From Arthrobotrys musiformis (lineage: Eukaryota > Ascomycota > Orbiliomycetes > Orbiliales > Orbiliaceae): a stretch of 64,000 nt of DNA. This document shows, piece by piece, positions 23,888 through 34,628 of the stretch (position 1 is its first letter; each line of letters begins with the position of its first letter). The notes beneath the pieces are model-generated. The model saw only the letters and a program-made list of their open reading frames with translations. It ran no database searches and was not told where the DNA came from. The stretch lies in contig JAVHJL010000003.1 in NCBI GenBank assembly GCA_036971715.1, forward strand, positions 2,232,001 to 2,296,000, written 5' to 3'. The position numbers and the translations under genes were made by a program.

Positions 23888-26422
23888 ATGGCTGAGGAAG
23901 CTCCCCCAAACTTCGGGGTGGAGTTGAAGGTTCGTTCCCCCATCTCCTCTACATATCCTGCCATCGTCATCACCACCACCACCATAGTACCCTATTTTCC
24001 ACAGCTCCTCTAACATAGCTGTCAAATATCTCTAGGATGCCTTCAAACCGGTCAATACCTGGGTAACTATCCCGAATCCTGCGACAAAAATTAACACACT
24101 TGTCTGACAGCCTTCGCCTGCCTAGGTATCCAACGGCATCGCCTGGATCGCTGACGTCGAAGAATTCTACCGCGAAAGATCCGTGATCGAAAAGGAATAC
24201 TCCTCCAAACTCGCCCTCCTCGCCAAACGTTTCTTTGAGAAGAAATCCAAAAAGACCGCCTCCCTCAGCGTCGGCGATAGCCCCCTGATGACACCCGGTA
24301 GCTTGGAGAGCGCCTCGATGACAACATGGAACTCCTTGATCACTACTACCGAGATCGTATCCCAGGAGCACGACAAACTCGCTACAGATATGATCACGAA
24401 ATGTGCGGAAACCTTACGGCTGCTGAATTCCCGCTACGAAGCGTTTCGGACCCAACACGAGAAGTTCGAGAAACGGCTCCTCACCGATAGAGACGCACAG
24501 TACTCCGAGTTGAGGAAGACGAAGGCCGCCTACGATGCTACTTGTAAAGAACTGGAAGGGAAACGAGTCAAGGTCGAAAAGTCGTTCGATCACGGGAGAC
24601 CGAAAGCGCAGAAGAGCTACGACACCCAGATGGCCGAAATGCACAATGTCAAAAACACATACCTCATCACCCTCAATGTCACCAATGCGATCAAGGAAAA
24701 ATACTACCACACCGATGTCCCAGATGTCCTCAGTTCGCTGCAGGATCTCAACGAAACGAGGGTTCAGGCGATGAATACCGTGTGGAAATTGTCTTGCAAT
24801 ATGGAATCTACGGCTTTGATCCGGTGTTCGGACCATATGAAGAAAATGCACGCCGAAATCGAACGAAACTTACCGCACCTCGACTCTCTCATGTTTATCG
24901 CGCACAACCAACCGCAGGATGGATGGCGAGAGCCTCCGGATTTCTACTTCGAGCCTAGCCCTATATGGCACGATACGGACGATATCGTGGTCGACGAGGC
25001 GGCGAGAGTATGGCTGCAGAATAAGATTGCGAAGAGCCAGAGCGGGTTGATGTCTTACCGTACGGAGGTTGAGAGGCGGCGGAAGGATGTCGAGTCGCTG
25101 CAGGCGAAACGGGAGAAGAACAGGGGGTCGTCGGAGGCCCAGGGAGGTAGAACTTCGACCGATGAGATGGATGCGCTGAGGGTATGTCTATTTCGCCCTA
25201 TTTCATAGAGCTGGTTGTATGCTGACAGTAATGTAGAACCTGCTCAACGGCCAGGAAGAATTGGCAGCGGTGAACTCCAAGAGAGTGGCACTAGAAACGG
25301 AAGTCGATACTGTGCGACAGGCGTGTGGAGGTAAGAATATCATTCTCACATTAGCAAAACTATATTAATTTTTACTGTAGACATCGACAAAAACGCACAC
25401 TCCCACAAATTCAAGTCAGCATCTTTCAAGATCCCTACATCCTGCGATCTGTGCCACGAAAAGATATGGGGATTATCGGCGAAAGGCATGACCTGCAAAG
25501 ATTGCGGATTTAATTGCCACGCAAAATGCGAAATGCGGGTCGCCGCGAACTGCCCTGGTCCGTTGGACAAAACCGCAAAGAAGGCTTTGAAAGATGTGCG
25601 ACAGAACAGAGGGAGCGTTAGTATCGACAAATTGAGCGAACTTCCCGCATCCAACGGTAGCTCGATCGGAGTCAACAGATCTAATACTGTTACTTCTGTT
25701 TCGACTAATTCGACGGCAACCGTTGAGAGGTCGGGCACGGTGAAGAGCACGGCTACTACTTCTACGGCTGCTACATCGGTGGCCCCTAGCGCTAGCGCCA
25801 GTTCGTCGAAACCACCAGCTCGAAGGGTGCTTGCTCCTCCACCTACGGCTTATATCGCTGAACTACCGGCGGAAGAAGCCGTGCCGGACGGTCCAAAGGC
25901 GAAGATGGTCTATTCGTACACAGCAGGTGGGGATGGAGAAATCTCTGTGGGAGAAGGGAAGGAGGTTATCATAGTGCAACCGGATGGTGAGTCACACAAA
26001 TCAGGCGATAAGGGGTAATCTTTTTACTAATGCGATATTGCTTCTTTTCAGACGGTGGATGGACGAAGGTCAGAAACGGTACGGTGACGGGTCTAGTCCC
26101 GACGACCTATATCGAAACCCTAGCGGGATCGTCCTCCTCGGCGAGAGTTTCATCACCAACAGCGTCACTAGCCGATTCACGGCGAGAGTCCATAATAGGC
26201 GGGAAGAAGAAAGGACCGGCTGTTGCTCCCAAGCGCGGGGCGAAGAAATTGGTCCACGTCCATGCTATTTACGACTACAAGGCCCGTACGGAAGACGAGT
26301 TTGATATGGCGGAGGGTGATAAGTTTGTGCTGATTGCGGATGATGATGGGAGCGGGTGGGCGGAGGTTGAGAAGAACGGAGTGAAGAGGATGGTGCCGGC
26401 GAATTACGTTGAGAAGGTGTGA
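23888..26422 (+). CDS. BZZ1: F-BAR/C1/double-SH3 protein BZZ1, 731 aa
   Basis: Membrane-curvature adaptor that recruits and activates WASP/Las17 for Arp2/3 actin polymerisation at endocytic sites. Six exons: 23888-23929, 24036-24062, 24126-25181, 25237-25330, 25381-25986, 26052-26422; introns of 106, 63, 55, 50 and 65 nt. Domain order: FCH/F-BAR coiled-coil (about 10-275; IADVEEFYRERSVIEKEYS); a coiled-coil region; a C1 zinc-binding domain (about 413-460) with the expected His/Cys series HKFKSASFKIPTSCDLC and CKDCGFNCHAKC; a Ser/Thr-rich linker; SH3-1 (about 581-631, MVYSYTAGGDGEISV); and SH3-2 (about 676-731, AIYDYKARTEDEFDM, ending VPANYVEKV). This is the BZZ1 arrangement, and no element is missing. 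The tiny 27-nt second exon is supported by in-phase joining and F-BAR conservation. Confidence 0.96.
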
Positions 26423-27986
26423 TTGATTGATTGACTCCTTTTTTTGGTCATATGGGGTATTGTGCACGAGTTCTTAGATTGTAGATATTATTTTGCTACA
26501 AGTCTTCTTTTTCTGTCTTTTTTGATTGCATTGTCCGGGGGCTTTTATTCGGGAGCCTTTGATGCATCATGTTGCATTTTCCTGTTTGTTATATTTTTGT
26601 TTTTGGCATAGCCTTGATTGTGTTCGAATTCGATGATGTGAGGGAGATATATCCCCCGCTATTTTATAAATTTTATACAGGACTTCTCTTTTGATGGTTT
26701 TCAAATTAAAGTATTACATACTTCAAGATTTGATGTCGAGTCAGACCCAGATCTTGAGTTTCACATGTTCCCTGCGGGTGCTGGTAAGCTTGTTTGCGTG
26801 TGAGATATGGATCTGAATTTGTGGGCTGGTGATTGGTCGAGTGTCCCAAAATGCAGGAGAGGGTGTGCTGCAGAGCGTTCGGCGCTGGGGACTGGCTGCC
26901 CCGCAAGCAAGCAGGCAAGCAGAGCAGGGTAAAGTAAGGCGAGAAGTGGGGGGCGGGGATCTTGCACCGCAGGCCGCAGACCACTCAGCTGGCAGACATT
27001 TATGATTCATTCGCCCGTCCACACATCCGACTGCGAAACAAATAAAAATAAAAAATAAAAATAAAAAAAACAATATTTCTATTTTCTAAAAAAGAGAGGG
27101 AGAAAATCTTTTCGTTCTTGCTTTACTCGCCCAAGATATTCCGAGTCTTTTTCTTGTTGTCTTCATGATCAGGCGATAGTTATAGTAAAGAGGGGAAGAA
27201 TACCAGGTATCTCTTTGCCCCTCGGATATAGAAGCCAGGTCAACGTTAACCCCATCCAGTCCAAGATCAGACCATTTGATATATATGTCCAGCTCCAGTG
27301 CCCGGTGGTAGCCAGTCCAGTCCCAGTCCCAGTCCCAGTCCTAACCCAAGTCCCAGCGCTGTGACGTAGTTCCTTTTTTTTTTTTTTTTTTTTTCTCTTC
27401 CCTCTTCCCTCTTTCCAAGGGAGTTTTTATAAATTCGACCTACCCACCACCTACATCTCATTGACTAGAACACTTTACCCACTCCCATCGCTCAGCAATC
27501 CCCGAAATACCAAATATCATCCCTTAATCGACACTACTCTGCCGTCGATTATTCCCGTCTGACTGCTCTCTAGGCTATCTGGGGGGATTGTAGATTTCAA
27601 AAACGATAGTATTCAAGGTTGCAGCTCATCGTCAGATCTCTTGACTGACCTTCAATATTTAAATCTAACTACAAAGCGACGATCGAAGACAGAGACCCCA
27701 AAAATAAGAGTTACTGTGCACCAGAAAGCCGGCAGCTATAAAAAGCTCCCCTTGCCTCTCTGTCCATCTTGCTCTTTCTCTTCTCCATCTTCTCTTCACT
27801 GCACTCCTCACCATCAATCACTCGGTGCACCTACAACGACGATAACGGCGACAACAGACCGATCTGCAACGACACACAACACTTTTAACCACTTACCAAC
27901 CAAACCAGTTCCCAATCTAATCATCAACATCACTGATATCGATTCTCAACCCCATCTACCTCTCGCTTTAACAACAACAATCCACA
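26423..27986. other. Gene-free stretch between BZZ1 and the IFRD gene
   Basis: About 1.56 kb. It contains a (CCCAGT)n-like repeat at 27313-27341 and a run of 21 T at 27374-27394, then about 500 nt of leader rich in CA before the IFRD start. The frame that crosses the CCCAGT repeat (poly-Gly-Leu) is an artefact. Confidence 0.55.
27313..27341. repeat. CCCAGT hexanucleotide minisatellite
   Basis: About four to five imperfect copies of CCCAGT in tandem, close upstream of a 21-nt T run, in the presumed IFRD promoter. Confidence 0.75.
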
Positions 27987-29567
27987 ATGTCCGACCTCCG
28001 GCGTAGAGCACTCGGGGGCGGGAAAACCCCTTCCAAACGTGCTTCCCTCTCCAAGGCCGGATCGAAATCCACCTCAAAAGCCGGCTCGAAGGCTAATTCC
28101 ACCGCTGCATCTCGACATGGAACCGACGACGAGGGTGCTTACGATAGTGACGGATCCGTCTGGAGGTATGTCCCAGCTGCTGTCAATACGGCAGTAACCT
28201 CCATCCCCCCGGAGATCCAGGATTTTGGACCCGAAGCTGATGATGATGATTATCCTTTTGACAGTTTTGGTTCCCTTGGCGATGAGCTTCGTAATCTTGA
28301 GGATGTTCCTCAAACGAGCAGCTGGCAGGAAGAGCTGCGAGATCGTATCGTTCGAATCACCGACAAGGATATGAGGAAGAAGCTGGCCGTTGGTGGCTTG
28401 GAGGAGGCTCTCTTGGCCTACAATCGTCTTTTGCAATCCAAGTTTACCGGCAGTGAGCTGGAAGGCAAGACTGCTAGTATCATCGATGCCCTTTCGAAGA
28501 GTATCAAGAATGGAAAGACGGATAAGGAAACCACGCTTGCCTGTCAAGGTAGGTTATGAAGCCTTCTAACAATTGTGAGCTTGGGAGTGTTTAACTGACT
28601 TTTGGGGGATGTAGCTTTGGTTCTCACATTGATTACGGATGAGAGCTGTACCACATTTGGAGATTTCAATAACTCCCTCCAGCGTTTGATCACAGACCAC
28701 GAGTCTCTCGTCGTCAAGACAGCCGCTATCCACGCCCTCGGGGCTTTGGTCTTCTTCACAGATGTCTCCTCCGAGGACAGCGAAACCATCATGGATTTCT
28801 TCCATGAGATTGTCGAGAATGACGGACACGGTATCGGAGCTGGTGATGATCCAACTACCGTTGCCGCAGCTATTGAAGAATGGGGCTTACTCCTCACTAC
28901 TCTCGACGACGCTGAGGATGCCACTGATCGTTCCGCCGAAGCCTTCGTTGATCAACTCGAGTCAACCGAGATTGAAGTCCAAGTCGCATCCGGCGAAGTC
29001 ATTGCCTTGATGATCGAGAAGGCTCATCGTGAGCCCACCAGCGAGGACGAAGATAGCGAAGACGACCACGCCGGACTCGATGAGGACTTCCGCGAGCGTT
29101 TCGTCATCACTGCACCTGAAGATTCCCGCCCTCCCATTCAAAAATACACGGTCTACCGCAACCAACCGCATCTCAAACAAGTTCTGACAAGCCTTTCGAA
29201 ATCCTCGACCAAGAGTGTTTCCAAGAAGAACCGCCGCACCCAACACGCCACCTTTGCCAACGTTCTTCACACCGTCAATTATCCCCTCCACGGACCTAAC
29301 TATTCCCGTGCTTTAGATTTTGAGGGCCGTGAACAAGGCAGTCGTCTCGAAGTCAAGGTTGGTCGAAAGGGTATTGTGAAGTTGAACACCTGGTGGAAAT
29401 TGATCAGATGGAACGCTCTCCGTCGCTTCCTCGGGGGTGGGATCTTGGTCCACTGGCAAGAGAATCCCGTCATCTTCCAGAGCCTGCCGCTCATCATGGA
29501 CGCCGCGCCAACCAACCACAAGAAAACGAGCGGCAGAGTTGACCGTATGCTTAATCCTTATGACTAG
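27987..29567 (+). CDS. Interferon-related developmental regulator (IFRD) family protein, 504 aa to a TAG stop
   Basis: IFRD proteins are alpha-helical repeat proteins with roles in transcription and ribosome-associated regulation; the fungal role is not well defined. Exons 27987-28548 and 28615-29567, intron 66 nt (GTAGGT...GATGTAG). The N-terminus (MSDLRRRALGGGKTPSKR, then an SKAGSK-rich basic stretch and HGTDDEG) and the helical core (ITDKDMRKKLAVGGLEEALLA and LQRLITDHESLVVKTAAIHA) fit the IFRD domain. The C-terminal part (YSRALDFEGREQGSRLEVK; WWKLIRWNALRRFLGGGI) fits the IFRD C-terminal domain. After TAG 29565-29567 the same frame continues for 37 more codons of basic, AAK-rich sequence resembling the conserved C-terminal tail. 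So the stop may be a truncation or a readthrough stop. Confidence 0.88.
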
Positions 29568-29681
29568 AAGTCTCAGGGGCAAGTAAAGTCGGTCAAGATG
29601 AAGAAATGCAATGCTGCCAAGGCGGTTCGTAGGGAGAGTAAAGCGGCGAAGGAGAGGCAGATGACACGATTCGTCTGTTAG
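29568..29681 (+). other. In-frame basic extension after the IFRD stop codon
   Basis: The 37 codons following TAG 29565 read KSQGQVKSVKMKKCNAAKAV, then RRESKAAKERQM and TRFVC before TAG 29679. They are strongly basic with AAG-biased codons, like the preceding exon. The NAAKAVRRESKAAKERQ part resembles the Ala/Lys/Arg tail that ends animal IFRD proteins. A 23-nt GTATGC...ACTAG string overlaps the stop, but it is too short for a normal fungal intron and would shift the frame. Confidence 0.5.
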
Positions 29682-31003
29682 AAGTCTCTTTTTTTCCCAC
29701 TACATGTGCCTTTTTCTTTTTTCTCTTTTACTCTGGATTGTCTCTTTCTTTTTGTTTGCTTTTAAAGGTGTTTTTGTATTTCGGGGTTAATGTCTTCTTT
29801 TTCCCGTCTAAGCATCTTTATGTCTCTCATCACCCCGGGGATTTCTGTTGTATTCCTGGGCCACTTGATTCTGCAGAATTAACTACTGATGCAGATTACT
29901 TGTTACCCTTTCTTTTTTAAAAAAAGAGAAAACCCTGTACCAACATTACAAGACTTTTATATGGTCGTTACCTGTTACACTTGTGTTAGACTCACTGCAT
30001 GTTCACTCTTCGGCAGAGTCGTTTTTTTTCCTTTTGCGAAAGATGATCATTACAGACTTTTCGTCTTGAATCAAGATGTTCCTCATTGCTTTTATCCTTT
30101 TTGTTGAAAAGTTGTTTGGTTGGTTTTTGGCATAAGATACCCCCGCATCGTCATTGGAAAGAAGAAGAAAAAAATTATAAAAAAAAAAGAAATCAGATTG
30201 GAAATGAAGGGAATGGGAAAGGATAGAGGAGGGGTTTTTGTGTTTTTCTATTCTGAATATAATGCATTGTTGTTATTTGTTTTTATTAGGAATGGAATTG
30301 ACCTACCTATAAATCTGCTTCTAAATCTACTTATCAATCTACCCGCTTGAATGAATTAAGGTATCAAAAATAATATAAACCACACCCAACCTGGAATGAT
30401 ACAAGAAAATAGTGAGGTGGCCCACTTTTTCGTTCATGATATATACGTTGGAAGGTTTTCATGATGAAATACACTTTTGACACACTCTGGGCTCCATGGA
30501 TACTGATCGTAGCTGTTGGTGGAGTATTGACCCAATGGTCTGGGTATTGATATGTTGATAGTAGGAGGCGGCGAGGGCCGCCTAGACCCCTTCATCCGTA
30601 TGGATTCGAGGATATATGGAGGTGTATTCCGAATTCAGTCTTAGTTTTCGCTCGTAATATTGGGCATGGCAGGTTTCTGTGGAATTGGTGCCAACACTTG
30701 GAGTGTTGTATTTTGCACATAGCCTTGAGCTGTGCTGCGCGTGAACCACGAGGGGTTTGAGATGGGGTAGTTATCCGTTTTGCATATCTGGGCTTTTGGA
30801 TGGTGATTGTTGTGATAGTTAGTTTGAATGTTGGGGTTTACTTTTGCGCAGGGTATGGTTATTCTATTGATGGGATGGGGTTGGTGTATATATTGTACGG
30901 TTTCTTCCTCTCGGGATGTGAAGCCGGTGTGGTTTCCGTCCCCCCATATTTTGATTATACTTATTTCCGATAGGTTGATTGAGGAGTGTAAGGGTGAAGT
31001 ATT
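29682..31003. other. Gene-free stretch upstream of the secreted-protein pair
   Basis: About 1.3 kb, T-rich at first (IFRD 3' UTR), then of ordinary composition. No gene, RNA or clear repeat was recognised. It should include the promoter of the 31.0-kb gene. Confidence 0.5.
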
Positions 31004-32202
31004 ATGATGGTCAGGGCGTCGAGATCATGGAAGGGGGGTATACCCGTCCTCCTCCTCCTTTCAGGAATCCTACGGGCAAGTCCAATCGTAGAACCGCAGT
31101 CGACTTCTACATCCACGCCTAAAGATAATACAACCATGATACCCCATATCGATACACCAAAGAACACACAAAACGACAATACAACCATGACCTCCCGCGC
31201 CGATGTCCCGCACGACTTCTTCTACACCGCAAGGGGACTAAGCATAACCTGCCTCTCAGTCGACGACATCGCCTCCGGCCGGTTTCGACCCATAAAGACA
31301 CCGGGGATCCATGATATCTGGATATTCGATTGGGCGGACCTGACGGAGGAGCAAGTGGAGATGCATAAGCTGAAGGTGAAGAAGTTTCAGAGAAATTGTA
31401 GGAAGGGGTGTAAGTGTACCCCCGAGGGGGAGATAGAGGAGGACCCGAGGATTATTATTAAAGGCGGGAAGACTCCTCAGCCGCTTTGTGCTGATATCGA
31501 CGTTTTGCCTGAGCGGTGTGGATCGCTTTATGGTAACCCCCCCCTTTCCTTTCTATACATTGTTATATATGGAAGGGCTAATTGGAGGTAAAAGGGTGCA
31601 CGTGCACGGCTACGCTCTATCAACCGGCCAAGAAGAAGAGCATCAATGGCGCCACCCGCGCAGACTACCAAAGAGCCCTCGACGGTATCCCGAGCCACAT
31701 CCGCCTCAGTAACCCGAGATACGCCTGGCGCTACGCCCCCGGCGGTCCACTACAATTCACCGAAGTTTCCGATAGAGATACAGAATCGGATCCGGGGCAG
31801 CGTAGTCCACCCGCCGTCCTCGATGGGGATACAGAATCAGATCCAGGACTGCCCGATGGAGATACAGAATCAGATCCGGGAATGCGTAGTCCACCCGTCC
31901 TTCTCGATGAAGATGCGGCGGCGCTGTTGGGTGATGTGGTTATGGATGATGCGCCGCTTTATGGGCCTGATGATGGGGTTATGATGCCCTGGGATGGGCC
32001 GGAGGGGGATCCGTGGACTCAGGGAGCTGGGCAGTTTGATCCGTGGGAGGGGAGTTCGGCGCAGGGCGCCGAGAGGGGGGCGAGGTATTATTATGGGAAT
32101 TTCCCGTGGTATGGGGATAATTCCGGGCCTGGGTCTCCCGGAGGGGGGGTTTTGAAAAGGGAGGAGGCGGTTGGAGAGGTACAGGCTGTTGGTGGTGATT
32201 GA
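31004..32202 (+). CDS. Predicted secreted eight-cysteine protein, copy A (378 aa), unknown family
   Basis: Exons 31004-31532 and 31595-32202, intron 62 nt (GTAACC...AAAAG) in phase 1 inside a Gly codon. A basic start is followed by a hydrophobic core (IPVLLLLSGILRASP), a signal peptide. Next comes a Ser/Thr/Asn-rich linker with NTT sequons, then a core starting SRADVPHDFFYTARGLSITC. The eight cysteines follow C-x48-C-x3-C-x-C-x23-C-x9-C-x5-C-x-C, the same as copy B except for the two long gaps. After the core are DYQRALDGIP, an acidic region with three DGDTESDPG-like repeats, and the MPWDG...FDPWEGSSAQ segment. The C-terminus has a Lys-Arg pair (residues 364-365, VLKREEA) like a Kex2 site. 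I do not recognise the family; an extracellular or effector-like role is inferred from secretion and cysteine content only. Confidence 0.8.
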
Positions 32203-32655
32203 AGTCGTTGGAATTAATTTGGATGTTTCGGTTATGTTGTGATTGTGATTTTCGATGTGTGCATTCGTATACCCCCCCTTTGTAATTTATTCTAAAGTCG
32301 AACGTACTCTCAATATCAACTATTGTAATCAATGAATCGGCGCTGGGCACCGTCACTACGCTGTTGATTTTTTAATACATAAAGATCTGAAGATGTTCTT
32401 AAATATATAAATGTAAATTCCTATACACGCGCACTTAAACATTGTCTCGTCGCCGGACTCCCCAACTTGCTTAAACGTCACAAAAGGTATTTCGACAGCA
32501 GTAGCTGTGACGTATCAGGTTGTAGAACTAGCTTGTGCCTCGGTTTAAGAACGCAGCTGTATACTATATATAGCTATTGGCCACTGATATATCTCGATCT
32601 CGACTTCACTCCAGTAAAAATGTTGGTTACACATAGTTTTGTTGCATCTCTAGGG

Positions 32656-33600
32656 TTCAACACAGCCGAAACGTCGAGTCAGTCTCGACGACGTCTAGTT
32701 CCGAGGTTAACGTCCCCAAAGAGCCTAGACTCGTGGTGCCGGAGAACACGACGTTCGATTCAGGGTCTGTGTACGTGGAACAGCTAACTACTCAAAGCAT
32801 TTTTATGCTTACAGCTCGTCCATAAAACTAGCTACAGAATAGGGCAACTTGAGGTCAAAATACAACGTTTCATTCGTGTTGTCGCTTTCCAACGAGCATG
32901 GAGGCTGCAGCTGTGCACGTGCAGTATCGTCTAGATCTTGTAGTTGGCACGCGCCTCTCGAACTCGTTGTGAAGGCTAGGATCGGTTAATACGATGTGAG
33001 CCTCCCAGGTCTGGGTACGAGACAAGATGTGACCATAAAAAAATAATTTGCGGCCAAGTATTCTGATGTCTTTCAACATGCGTGGAGGAATAGGTGTTCA
33101 AGCACAACGTTTTACCCTTGGTCTAGAATATACTAGACCTCTTCGCTTACTCAGTACTCTCAACCAAGGTATCTGTGTAAACGGTGACCGCTTAAGATCT
33201 GCGCAAATCTACTTTGCAAGACCGGGTTTGGTGCTTACTATGACCTCTCAATACGTGTAGCATGTAGTTTGTATATATATAGTCTCGCGGTGCCAGCCAA
33301 CGCGGAAGTTCTGTTGTATCCGTGCCTTTCCATTCAACCTTCGAGACGATCGAGGACACGGCTGGGTGAAGCCTCTCGAAAAAATATGGTGCCGTAAATG
33401 GCCGACTCGAGCCCATCCTGATGTCGGGTAACCACCTATAACTGTACTCTCAGTTAGGCGGGTCCATTCTATGGCTTAGATGGATTACTTACTGTTTAAA
33501 CGTTTGTGAGAGAGGATCTAGGAGATTCGGGTATCGAGATTCTATGATCCGTTCGTGGGAAGTTCCGCGCAAGAGGCACGGAGAAGTTCGATGGATTGAA
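32656..33600 (+). pseudogene. Probable decayed third copy of the secreted eight-cysteine family
   Basis: Fragments lie in the same orientation and order as the intact genes, in different frames with stops. At 32656-32823 there is a Ser/Thr-rich segment with PENTTFDSGS, like the linker with NTT sequons. At about 32860-32930, AFQRAWRLQLCTCS resembles copy B AFNRLVGLCEVHCTCS. At 33537-33596, FYDPFVGSSAQEARR resembles copy A FDPWEGSSAQGAER (DPxxGSSAQ shared), followed by a stop. No signal peptide or intact splice structure could be rebuilt. A further piece at about 33780-33862 (KSDYEAAVTSTPGTL) resembles the DYQRALDGIPSHI motif and may belong to yet another remnant. The individual matches are short, so this remains tentative. 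Confidence 0.4.
33011..33021 (+). repeat. Repeat CTGGGTACGAG, copy 1
   Basis: An exact 11-nt sequence found four times within 33.0-36.2 kb. The flanks GGT and AC are shared with copy 3, giving a 16-nt match. Function unknown. Confidence 0.7.
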
Positions 33601-33634
33601 GTTTCGAATTCAATGATCAACTTGATGGCGTTGG

Positions 33635-33645
33635 CTCGTACCCAG
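33635..33645 (-). repeat. Repeat CTGGGTACGAG, copy 2 (reverse)
   Basis: Exact copy on the minus strand, just after the DPxxGSSAQ-encoding relic. Flanks are not shared with the other copies. Confidence 0.7.
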
Positions 33646-34010
33646 CCCACCCGTTGGCGGCGGTGGGTCTGCGGAACGTAATACGATTCTAGAATTCTTT
33701 GGTGATCCGCTAAAGCTCAGGAGAGGTCCCCGGTCTTCCAAATGGTAATGGTACATTAACGAATCTTCGGATAATGGCCCTACTCTATACACTGCTAAAT
33801 CGGATTACGAGGCTGCAGTTACTAGCACTCCTGGGACACTTAATGCTAAATTCAACGGGTAGCGTTTAGTCAATAATCAATATTAGGCTATGGTTACTTT
33901 GTGAGAAATGACAATAAATGCAAGGCAAACTGAACGTTATAGATGTATATATCTATGGCCACCCACTGTCTCTCCATCAATCATAACTCTTAGATATGGG
34001 CCCAAATGGT

Positions 34011-34021
34011 CTCGTACCCAG
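34011..34021 (-). repeat. Repeat CTGGGTACGAG, copy 3 (reverse)
   Basis: Exact minus-strand copy, sharing a 16-nt match with copy 1. Confidence 0.7.
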
Positions 34022-34628
34022 ACCGCAGGCCCAAAGGTTAAACTAGTACATGCCATAGTGCAAGATGCTGGGCCACTAAATTCTACTTACGCTGTTGGCT
34101 CCATGGAATTGGCCTATAGGGTACGAAAGGATCGCCATCGCCTATAGCTAGTTTAAACGGCGCAGAAGCATGTTGGGGCCGACAAGTTGTTTAGAGTCCA
34201 CAATTGTTATACTGCAGCCATGTATTAGCGCCGCGAATTCGGAGACTTCATTGCCTCTAAAGAATCCTAGGAACGAGACCACCTAGGAGCTGAGTTGTGA
34301 ATCAGTTTGAAACCTATAAAGGGGTTTCGAAGTTGAGAGGTATGGATGTTATTTATATTGTGGATGGCCCGCATATGCTTAGGTGCATGCCTAATGTTTG
34401 GGTACACCATGATGATCGAAAAGCGGTCTGTCAGTAGTACTACAGCTTCCTCAAGCAGCCTATTCATTGGACTGACAAATCGGTCTTCTTCGGCTTTTTC
34501 AACCTCTAAGCATGAAATTTCTAGCATAATAGCTCTCAATAGTCGGTTTATGATCTAATAGTAAGATCTGTCACTCCCCACCATAAGGAATCCAAAATTT
34601 AAAAGAAGTCGAAAAGTACAAGGCCAGT

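Larger units (their letters stand above)
32203..34628. other. Region between the two paralogues: relics and a repeated 11-mer, no intact gene
   Basis: About 2.4 kb with no complete gene. It contains fragments that resemble the neighbouring family (listed separately) and three copies of CTGGGTACGAG (a fourth lies at 36165). Short frames such as 33908-34147 and 34346-34558 show no domain. Confidence 0.55.

Noticed and set aside
27267..27461. Minus-strand frame with a GLGLGLGL run
   Set aside because: Produced by the CCCAGT repeat and the adjacent T run; no coding signal.
29544..29567. 23-nt GTATGC...ACTAG mini-intron at the IFRD stop
   Set aside because: Far shorter than every other intron here (50 nt or more), and removal would shift away from the frame that resembles the IFRD tail.
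32870..33079. Minus-strand frame ending YCTCTAAASM as a reverse-oriented family relic
   Set aside because: The CTCT match comes from TGCACGTGCA, which is palindromic. The plus-strand reading AFQRAWRLQLCTCS fits the family better and matches the gene orientation.
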